64,000 nt of DNA from Devosia neptuniae (GTDB lineage: Bacteria; Pseudomonadota; Alphaproteobacteria; Rhizobiales; Devosiaceae), in contig NZ_CP104965.1 of the NCBI RefSeq assembly GCF_025452235.1, forward strand, positions 3,096,501-3,160,500. Reading direction: 5' to 3'. The notes under the pieces are model-generated. The model did not search any database and was not told the DNA's origin. It saw only the letters and a program-made list of their open reading frames with translations. The position numbers and the translations under genes were made by a program. Position 1 is the stretch's first letter, and each line of letters begins with the position of its first letter. Below, piece after piece: positions 50,542-64,000 of the stretch.

Positions 50542-51423
50542 ATGGATAGTATCGGGTCTTTGAATGCCTTCGTCGTGGCGGCCGAAGCGCGCAGTTTCGT
50601 TCGGGCCGGCGAGACGCTGGGGGTGTCCTCGTCAGCGATTGGCAAGACGATCGCCCGCCTCGAGCAGCGCCTGGGCGTACGGCTGTTTCACCGCAACACC
50701 CGCAGCATTGCGATTACTGCCGAGGGCGCCATGTTTCTGGAGCGGTGCCGGCGTATTTTCGACGAACTGGAAGCTGCCGAGCAGGAACTGTCGCAAACCA
50801 TGGCGGCGCCGCGCGGCAGGATTCGCGTGAGCCTGCCGCTGGCCGGCATGCTGTTCATGCCCACGATCACCAAATTCATGCAGATGTTCCCTGACATCAC
50901 GATCGACCTCGATTTCACCGATCGGCTGGTCGATGTGGTTGAGGAGGGGTTCGACGCGGTGGTGCGCACGGGGGAGGTCAGCGATAGCCGCCTGATGATG
51001 CGCACCCTGGGCAAGTTCTCTCATCGGGTCGTGGGGTCGAGAGACTATTTCAGCCGGTTCGGCGTGCCGGAAAAGCCGCAGGATCTTTCGGCGCATGTCT
51101 GCCTGCACCACAAATATCCCTCGTCGGGCAAGCTGGAGCGCTGGCCGCTGCGTCACGACATTGCGGCAGGCAAGCTGGACCTGCCGATATCATCGATGGC
51201 CAGCACGCTGGAGCCCTTGATCAGCATTGCCGAAGCCGGGCTCGGCATTGCCTGTCTGCCGCTCTTCACGGTGGGGCAACATATCGCTGATGGACGGCTG
51301 GTTTCCGTCCTGGAAGATTATGTGGAGGATGCCGGTGAATTCCGCATTCTTTGGCCCTCAAGCCGCCATCTCTCCCCGAAGGTGCAGGCCTTCGTAAAAT
51401 TCATGGCAGACAATCTGCTTTGA
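50542..51423 (+). CDS. LysR-family transcriptional regulator
   Basis: A 293-residue LysR regulator of the DhcR/AaeR-like group. The HTH MDSIGSLNAFVVAAEARSFVRAGETLGVSSSAIGKTIARLEQRLGVRLFHRNTRSIAIT occupies residues 1-59. A substrate-binding domain follows with GRIRVSLPLAGMLFMPTITKFMQMFPDITIDLDFTDRLVDVVEEGFDAVVRTG. ATG 50542 has GGAGG upstream; the frame is open before it but the HTH begins here. Divergent from the ABM gene, its likely target. Confidence 0.9.
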   Translation: MDSIGSLNAFVVAAEARSFVRAGETLGVSSSAIGKTIARLEQRLGVRLFHRNTRSIAITAEGAMFLERCRRIFDELEAAEQELSQTMAAPRGRIRVSLPLAGMLFMPTITKFMQMFPDITIDLDFTDRLVDVVEEGFDAVVRTGEVSDSRLMMRTLGKFSHRVVGSRDYFSRFGVPEKPQDLSAHVCLHHKYPSSGKLERWPLRHDIAAGKLDLPISSMASTLEPLISIAEAGLGIACLPLFTVGQHIADGRLVSVLEDYVEDAGEFRILWPSSRHLSPKVQAFVKFMADNLL

Positions 51424-51447
51424 ATGGCGGCCTCTTCGGCGGCGATA

Positions 51448-51744
51448 CTAATTGTTCGGAAACGTCGGCCTTGGCTGAAACACCGGCGGCGTGAATTTGG
51501 GCAGGCTGTCCAGCCGCTGCTGCAATTGCATGTCGCGGAGCGTGTTCTGCATGCTTTTGAGCTGGATATCGTAATTCTGCTGCTGGCCGGTCTGGCGCGC
51601 CTCATCCTGCAGGCAGGCAATACGCTGCTGGTTGGCGGCGATTGCGTCGGGCGTCGAGCCCGGCACGCGGCTGGGGCAGGCGGCCTGGGCCAGTCCCGTC
51701 GAAATAATGATAATGCCGGTCGCCAGGGCGATGGATTTGAACAT
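51448..51744 (-). CDS. Small exported protein of unknown function
   Basis: A 98-residue protein. A signal peptide MFKSIALATGIIIISTGLAQA-A is followed by a mature part with two Cys (CPSRVPGSTPDAIAANQQRIACLQDEARQ) that could form a disulfide. A Gln/Leu-rich helix with coiled-coil-like QLKSMQNTLRDMQLQQRLD comes next, and then a Pro/Phe-rich tail. No family recognised. It probably resides in the periplasm. It is convergent with the LysR gene. Confidence 0.6.
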   Translation of the reverse strand: MFKSIALATGIIIISTGLAQAACPSRVPGSTPDAIAANQQRIACLQDEARQTGQQQNYDIQLKSMQNTLRDMQLQQRLDSLPKFTPPVFQPRPTFPNN

Positions 51745-51811
51745 ACCGTCCTCCTATCCTTATAGATGGAGGTCGCAGCGCCTATTCACAAGTCACGCTT
51801 GAGACAAGTGC

Positions 51812-52093
51812 CTATTCGGCGGCCATGGGCAGCTTGTCGGTGTGGCGCGCCTTGAGCCGATTGAGCTGGTGGGCAGCATGAGCGAGCAGGGCGGTACGCA
51901 CTTCGGCTGAAGAGACCGACCCCACATCGGCGCGCACCTTGAGGTCCAGGTGATAGGTCGTATCATTGCCCATGAAGCGCTCGTGAATGGTAACGCGCAC
52001 GACACCGGTTACCCGGCCGGCAATCGTCTTGTGCGGGCCGTAATAGCGGACCTCGCAGGCTTTGACCTCGAACAACGCATTACTATATGCCAT
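51812..52093 (-). CDS. Hypothetical small protein
   Basis: A 93-residue protein read from ATG 52093: MAYSNALFEVKACEVRYYGPHKTIAGRVTGVVRVTIHERFMGNDTTYHLDL, then an Ala/Arg-rich helical end. It has no signal peptide or membrane segment and no recognised domain. The frame is open to 52285 upstream but without a suitable ribosome-binding site. Reading-frame quality is good and it does not overlap another gene. It is divergent from secE (258-nt gap). Its reality is moderately likely. Confidence 0.5.
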   Translation of the reverse strand: MAYSNALFEVKACEVRYYGPHKTIAGRVTGVVRVTIHERFMGNDTTYHLDLKVRADVGSVSSAEVRTALLAHAAHQLNRLKARHTDKLPMAAE

Positions 52094-52350
52094 GGTGCCA
52101 GCGTCCCGCTGCCACTTTTTGGTCGCAATTGGATCAAATGCCATTGCAAGCGGGTATGCAACAACAAACCACGATGTTTTACACTCGTCGTTAATGGCCG
52201 CGGGTCGAGCCGGCCGCAAAGCCCTGGTCCAGAATCTTGCCCCGGCCTGTTGCATTCGCTGCGCAGATTGAATAGATACCGGCATTCCAGCCGTGCGGGA
52301 TTCCTGCGCGGCCTTTGGTTTTGCACCAAAACACCAGAGTAGATTCGCCT

Positions 52351-52545
52351 ATGGCCCGACCGAACCCAATCCAGTTTCTGCAGCAAGTGCGGCAGGAAAC
52401 ATCCAAGGTTACCTGGCCTAGCCGGAACGAAGTCCTGATCTCGACGGTCATGGTTCTCGTGCTGGTTACGGCGGCGAGCCTGTTCTTCCTGCTGGCCGAC
52501 CAGGTTATTTCCTGGGGCGTGGGCCTGATGCTTTCGATCCGCTGA
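52351..52545 (+). CDS. secE: Protein translocase subunit SecE
   Basis: A 64-residue single-span SecE: MARPNPIQFLQQVRQETSKVTWPSRNEVLISTVMVLVLVTAASLFFLLADQVISWGVG. The amphipathic helix with VRQETSKVTWPSRNEV is the conserved SecE signature, followed by one transmembrane helix. It stabilises SecY in the general secretion channel. The short single-helix form is usual for alphaproteobacteria. It lies 38 nt before nusG. Confidence 0.95.
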   Translation: MARPNPIQFLQQVRQETSKVTWPSRNEVLISTVMVLVLVTAASLFFLLADQVISWGVGLMLSIR

Positions 52546-52583
52546 GCGGGTCACGGACACAAGACTAGGAGCGGCGACGCGGC

Positions 52584-53114
52584 ATGGCCAAGCGCTGGTA
52601 CATCGTTCAGGCTTACAGCAATTTCGAGCGCAAGGTGGCGGAAGACATTCGCCAGAAGGTTGCGCAGAAAAAGCTCGAGCATTTGTTTGAAGACGTGATC
52701 GTTCCGACCGAAAAGGTCGTCGAGATCCGTCGCGGCCGCAAGGTCGATGCCGAACGCAAGTTCTTCCCGGGCTATGTCCTGGTCAAGATGGATATGACCG
52801 ACGAGGCGTTCCATCTGATCAAGAATACGCCCAAGGTTACCGGTTTCCTCGGTTCGGACAACAAGCCGATGCCGATCTCGGAGAAGGAAGCCATGTCTAT
52901 CCTGCAGCAGGTGCAGGAAGGCGTGGAGCATCCCAAGCCGTCCGTCAGCTTCGAAGTGGGCGAGAATGTCCGCGTGTCGGACGGTCCCTTCGCCAGCTTC
53001 AATGGCGTGGTGGAAGAGGTCGACGAGGAACGCGCCCGCCTCAAGGTGGAAGTATCGATTTTCGGGCGCCCCACTCCGGTGGAGCTCGAATATGGTCAGG
53101 TCGAGAAGGTCTGA
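52584..53114 (+). CDS. nusG: Transcription termination/antitermination protein NusG
   Basis: A 176-residue NusG. The NGN domain starts RWYIVQAYSNFERKVAEDIRQKV and contains FFPGYVLVKMDM, followed after a linker by the KOW domain: FEVGENVRVSDGPFASFNGVVEEVDEERARLKVEVSIFGRPTPVELEYGQVEKV. It binds RNA polymerase and suppresses pausing, and couples to Rho and to the ribosome. Usual length. Confidence 0.97.
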   Translation: MAKRWYIVQAYSNFERKVAEDIRQKVAQKKLEHLFEDVIVPTEKVVEIRRGRKVDAERKFFPGYVLVKMDMTDEAFHLIKNTPKVTGFLGSDNKPMPISEKEAMSILQQVQEGVEHPKPSVSFEVGENVRVSDGPFASFNGVVEEVDEERARLKVEVSIFGRPTPVELEYGQVEKV

Positions 53115-53170
53115 CCACTACAAAATTCTGGCGTAAGCCAGGATACGCTCGGCTTTAGGTCGAGTGAAAT

Positions 53171-53222
53171 CTGTGGGAGAGGGCGGTGGCTGCCAAGCTG
53201 CCGGGAAAACCTCCTACCACAG
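53171..53222 (+). promoter_or_regulatory. Possible L11-operon leader structure
   Basis: Upstream of rplK, CTGTGG-GAG (53171-53179) faces CTCCTACCACAG (53211-53222) with a GC-rich centre. In E. coli L1 represses its operon by binding the rplK leader; whether this stem is the L1 site is inference. Confidence 0.35.
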
Positions 53223-53268
53223 CGTCAAACGGTCCGCATGACAGCGGGCGCAATTAGATAGGACGATT

Positions 53269-53697
53269 ATGGCAAAGAAAATCGTTGGCTACGTAAAGCT
53301 GCAGGTGCCCGCGGGCTCCGCAACGCCTTCCCCGCCGATTGGCCCCGCACTGGGTCAGCGCGGTCTGAACATCATGGAATTCTGCAAGGCGTTCAACGCC
53401 GCCACGCAGGAAATGGAAAAGGGTTCGCCCATTCCAGTCGTGATCACCGCCTATGCCGACAAGAGCTTCACTTTCGAGATGAAGCAGCCGCCGGTGACCT
53501 ACTTCATCAAGAAGGCCGTGAACCTGAAGTCGGGCTCCAAGCTCCCCGGCAAGGAATCGGCCGGCACCATCACGACGGCTCAGCTGCGTGATATCGCCGA
53601 AAAGAAGATGAAGGATCTCAACGCCGACAATATCGACGCTGCTGTGTCGATGATCGCCGGCTCTGCCCGTTCCATGGGCATTCAGGTCGAGGGCTGA
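53269..53697 (+). CDS. rplK: Ribosomal protein L11
   Basis: A 142-residue L11: [43 protein letters not shown] is the conserved N-terminal domain, and [43 protein letters not shown] the RNA-binding C-terminal domain. It forms the GTPase-associated stalk base with 23S rRNA. Only 3 nt separate it from rplA. Confidence 0.98.
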   Translation: MAKKIVGYVKLQVPAGSATPSPPIGPALGQRGLNIMEFCKAFNAATQEMEKGSPIPVVITAYADKSFTFEMKQPPVTYFIKKAVNLKSGSKLPGKESAGTITTAQLRDIAEKKMKDLNADNIDAAVSMIAGSARSMGIQVEG

Positions 53698-53700
53698 TAG

Positions 53701-54393
53701 ATGGCACACGTCGGTAAGAAGATCACCAAGGCCCGTGAGGGCATCGACCGCAACAAGCTGTACAAGCTTGATGAAGCGGTGAAGATGGTCAAGGCTCGCG
53801 CCTCGGCCAAGTTCGACGAAACCATCGAAATCGCCATCAATCTCGGCGTCGATCCGCGTCACGCCGACCAGATGGTCCGTGGCGTGGTGAGCCTGCCCAA
53901 CGGCACCGGCAAGACCGTGCGCGTGGCAGTGTTCGCCAAGGATGCCAAGGCAGACGAAGCCCGCAAGGCTGGTGCCGATATCGTTGGCGCCGAAGACCTG
54001 ATGGAACAGATCCAGGCTGGCAAGATCGATTTCGATCGCTGCATTGCCACCCCGGACATGATGCCGCTGGTCGGTCGCCTGGGTAAGATCCTCGGGCCGC
54101 GCAACCTGATGCCAAACCCCAAGGTTGGCACGGTTACGCCCGACGTCGCTGGTGCCGTTAAGGCTGCCAAGGGCGGCGCTGTCGAGTATCGCGTCGAAAA
54201 GGCCGGTATCCTGCATGCTGGTATTGGCAAGGTGTCGTTCTCGGACGAAGCCCTGCTGCAGAACATCAAGGCGTTCACCGACGCCGTGCAGAAGTCCAAG
54301 CCCGCTGGCGCCAAGGGCACCTATGTGAAGCGCGTTGCGGTGTCTTCGACTATGGGCCCCGGCGTTCACGTCGAGCCCGCTTCGGCGCTCTAA
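53701..54393 (+). CDS. rplA: Ribosomal protein L1
   Basis: A 230-residue L1: [41 protein letters not shown] and [37 protein letters not shown] carry the conserved RNA-binding surfaces. It binds the 23S rRNA L1 stalk and often represses the rplKA mRNA. It starts 3 nt after the rplK stop, so it is translationally coupled. Normal length. Confidence 0.98.
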   Translation: MAHVGKKITKAREGIDRNKLYKLDEAVKMVKARASAKFDETIEIAINLGVDPRHADQMVRGVVSLPNGTGKTVRVAVFAKDAKADEARKAGADIVGAEDLMEQIQAGKIDFDRCIATPDMMPLVGRLGKILGPRNLMPNPKVGTVTPDVAGAVKAAKGGAVEYRVEKAGILHAGIGKVSFSDEALLQNIKAFTDAVQKSKPAGAKGTYVKRVAVSSTMGPGVHVEPASAL

Positions 54394-54704
54394 GAATTTC
54401 GGGCGGCCGCAAGCCGCCCGGATTGCTTCCCGCAAGGGGAGCATAAGTCCTGTCCGAGACTGCCGGTGCTGAACGATCTGGTTCAGCTTAATGTCGCAAG
54501 ACGCCAGCATAGATGGGGTGCAGACCCAAGTTTTCCTGCCTCAAAAGGGCAGGGTGATTGCGGTTTGAACCAGGCCAGTTGCCCTTTGGGCAGCACGGTT
54601 GACAGGCATGTAACCGTTGCTCCTCTCCTCCTTCGGGAGATCGGAGGGCAGCAATTGGCAATGGCCCGGCAGCACTTTTGTCGGGCTCAATGTGGAGACT
54701 AGCA
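54394..54704 (+). promoter_or_regulatory. rplJ leader region (candidate L10 leader)
   Basis: A 311-nt gap with several potential stems: a perfect 7-bp hairpin GGGCGGC/GCCGCCC (54401-54419) right behind rplA, and a CCCGGCA/TGTCGGG-like stem (about 54664-54685) close to the rplJ start. Long structured leaders that bind the L10-L12 complex control rplJL in many proteobacteria. No gene seen. Role is inferred. Confidence 0.5.
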
Positions 54705-55226
54705 GTGGAAAGAGCGGAAAAGCGTGAGCTTGTCGCATCGCTTCAGTCAGCCCTCTCGGGCGCTGGGTCGATCGTACTCGCGCAAAATGCCGGTCTGACC
54801 GTGGCCAATCTGGAAGTGCTTCGCCGTGAGGTGAAGGCTGCCGGTGGTCAGGTCAAGATCGCGAAAAACCGTCTTGCCAAGCTTGCTCTTAAAGAAACCG
54901 ACAATGCGGACATGTCGGCCCTGTTTACCGGGCCGATCGTCATCGCTTATGCGGCCGATCCCATGACTGCGCCGAAGCTGGCGCAGAAATTTGCTGAAAA
55001 GAACGCGAAATACGTCGTTCTTGGTGGCGCCATGGGCAAGACCGCGCTTGACGCGAATAACGTCAAGGCGCTGGCGACCATGCCTTCGCTCAACGAACTG
55101 CGCGCTACGCTCGCCGGGATGCTCAAGCAGCCTGCGACCCGTATCGCTTCGGTCATCGTTGCGCCGGCTGGTGGCATCGCTCGTGTGTTGGCCGCTCACG
55201 CGGAAAAGAGCAACGAAGCAGCGTAA
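54705..55226 (+). CDS. rplJ: Ribosomal protein L10
   Basis: A 173-residue L10: MERAEKRELVASLQSALSGAGSIVLAQNAGLTVANLEVLRREVKAAGGQVKIAKNRLAKLAL. The C-terminal helix ARVLAAHAEKSNEAA binds the L7/L12 dimers. The start is a GTG at 54705 (VERAEKRE, matching the MERAEKRE start of rhizobial L10), with GGAGA about 7 nt before it; the longer frame from 54678 is not used. Confidence 0.95.
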   Translation: MERAEKRELVASLQSALSGAGSIVLAQNAGLTVANLEVLRREVKAAGGQVKIAKNRLAKLALKETDNADMSALFTGPIVIAYAADPMTAPKLAQKFAEKNAKYVVLGGAMGKTALDANNVKALATMPSLNELRATLAGMLKQPATRIASVIVAPAGGIARVLAAHAEKSNEAA

Positions 55227-55292
55227 CCCCATCGGTCCTTTCGGGGACCATCCTGGTTTAAACTGAACACCTGAAAAAGAGAGATTTATCAA

Positions 55293-55664
55293 ATGGCTGA
55301 TCTCGCCAAACTCGTAGACGACCTGTCTGCCCTGACCGTCCTGGAAGCTTCTGAGCTTTCCAAGCTGCTGGAAGAAAAGTGGGGCGTTTCCGCCGCCGCT
55401 CCGGTTGCTGCTGCTGCTGCCGCCGGTGCTCCGGCTGCTGCTGTTGAGGAAAAGACTGAATTTGACGTGATCCTTGCCTCGTTCGGCGAGAACAAGATCA
55501 ACGTCATCAAGGAAGTCCGTGCGATCACCGGTCTGGGCCTGGGCGAAGCCAAGGCACTGGTCGAAGCTGCTCCCAAGGCAATCAAGGAAGGCGCTTCGAA
55601 GGCCGAAGCTGCTGACATCAAGACCAAGCTGGAAGCTGCCGGCGCCAAGGTCGAACTCAAGTAA
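55293..55664 (+). CDS. rplL: Ribosomal protein L7/L12
   Basis: A 123-residue L7/L12. An N-terminal dimerisation domain ([28 protein letters not shown]) and Ala-rich hinge (about 35-50) lead to the C-terminal factor-binding domain [48 protein letters not shown]. It recruits translation GTPases. It is 66 nt behind rplJ. Confidence 0.98.
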   Translation: MADLAKLVDDLSALTVLEASELSKLLEEKWGVSAAAPVAAAAAAGAPAAAVEEKTEFDVILASFGENKINVIKEVRAITGLGLGEAKALVEAAPKAIKEGASKAEAADIKTKLEAAGAKVELK

Positions 55665-56071
55665 GTTCGTCTCGACCCTTGAAATTTGCGAAATGGCGCG
55701 CTATGTGCCATTTCGCATCCTCGTTTTCACGAGACGATTCGCCGGACCGATTGGATGGGTCCCTGGCGCCAATTAGCGGAATATATGACGATTTCGATGT
55801 CTGAGGCACGCTGACGTCCACGAAACCTCATGGTTGTTGACCATGGGGTGTTTGGCGTTTCTGGCCCTCCTTCCCTTGGCTGGGGAAGGTCAACAGGCGT
55901 CGCTGAGCCCACTAACTGCCTAACAAGGCATATATCCCGAGACCCGACGGCTGATAGTCGGATTTTTGGATATCTGCCTCCGAGACAATCGCACTGCAGC
56001 GTTTTGTGGAAGAGCGTCCCCCGCTTTTCCGTCTGGCGCGGCATATAAAAAGCGCACAAACAGGAGCTTTC
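55665..56071 (+). promoter_or_regulatory. rplL-rpoB intergenic region
   Basis: A 407-nt gap without a gene. It holds a perfect 11-bp hairpin (55687-55697 with 55707-55717, 9-nt loop) and a 7-bp hairpin (55869-55875 with 55883-55889). E. coli has an attenuator and RNase III site at this place, so a comparable role is likely, lowering rpoBC expression relative to the ribosomal proteins. Confidence 0.55.
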
Positions 56072-60214
<4,143 letters not shown>

Positions 60215-60292
60215 TCCGGCACTTCCTACCCCCATTCACTTCCTGAGGGAGCCGGGCGGCAGCCCGCTCCCGATGGAAAGAGGAGAGAATTG

Positions 60293-64000
<3,708 letters not shown>

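Overview
The window looks like a chromosomal segment of an alphaproteobacterium of the order Hyphomicrobiales, possibly Devosia-like. That placement is inferred from high GC, an RpoB of about 1380 residues with a Rhizobiales-type N-terminus, the rplKAJL-rpoBC order, many ABC importers beside LysR/LacI/RpiR regulators, and an ExoA/ExoP-type polysaccharide operon. No rRNA, CRISPR array, insertion sequence or phage gene was seen. The window cuts a sugar kinase gene at the left edge and rpoC at the right edge.

Region 1 (1-12409) is a catabolic locus on the minus strand. Two related Tat-exported NMT1/THI5-like binding proteins are followed by an SsnA/TrzN-type amidohydrolase, an SDR dehydrogenase, an ATPase and two permeases, a cupin, a stand-alone RarA/MgsA C-terminal-like protein, a nucleoside 2-deoxyribosyltransferase-family protein, an amidase and a PfkB kinase. 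A divergent RpiR regulator and a nucleoside hydrolase sit at its head. The set points to uptake and breakdown of a nucleoside- or nucleobase-like compound.

Region 2 (12716-18930, plus strand) is the most striking part. It is a coenzyme F420 salvage-and-use island: a Ddn-like deazaflavin oxidoreductase, an F420-dependent glucose-6-phosphate dehydrogenase homologue, CofE, a three-gene BtuCDF-like importer matching the proposed F420-0 transporter of actinobacteria, and a second F420-type LLM oxidoreductase. An 18-bp near-palindrome occurs in front of both LLM genes, in opposite orientations and at almost the same distance from the start codon. No genes for the early F420 biosynthesis steps are in the window.

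Region 3 (18954-29508) holds a MhpD-like hydratase, a LacI regulator and a plus-strand operon encoding a Dpp/Opp-type importer with a putative GHL6-like glycoside hydrolase embedded in it. Region 4 (29543-38843, minus) is a long operon with a flavin monooxygenase-like protein, a DsbA-like isomerase, a dipeptidase homologue lacking several metal ligands, a PotABCD-type importer, a carboxylesterase and a LysR regulator.

Region 5 (39051-42355) has a MHYT-GGDEF-EAL protein with a membrane protein behind it, and a DUF2200 gene. Region 6 (42413-47781) is an exopolysaccharide operon of three glycosyltransferases and a Wzc/ExoP-like tyrosine kinase. Region 7 (48263-52093) has HupE, a MAPEG protein, tRNA-Trp, a cold-shock protein, a divergent ABM/LysR pair and two small unknown genes. 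Region 8 (52351-64000) is the housekeeping block secE-nusG-rplK-rplA-rplJ-rplL-rpoB-rpoC, with structured leaders before rplJ and rpoB.
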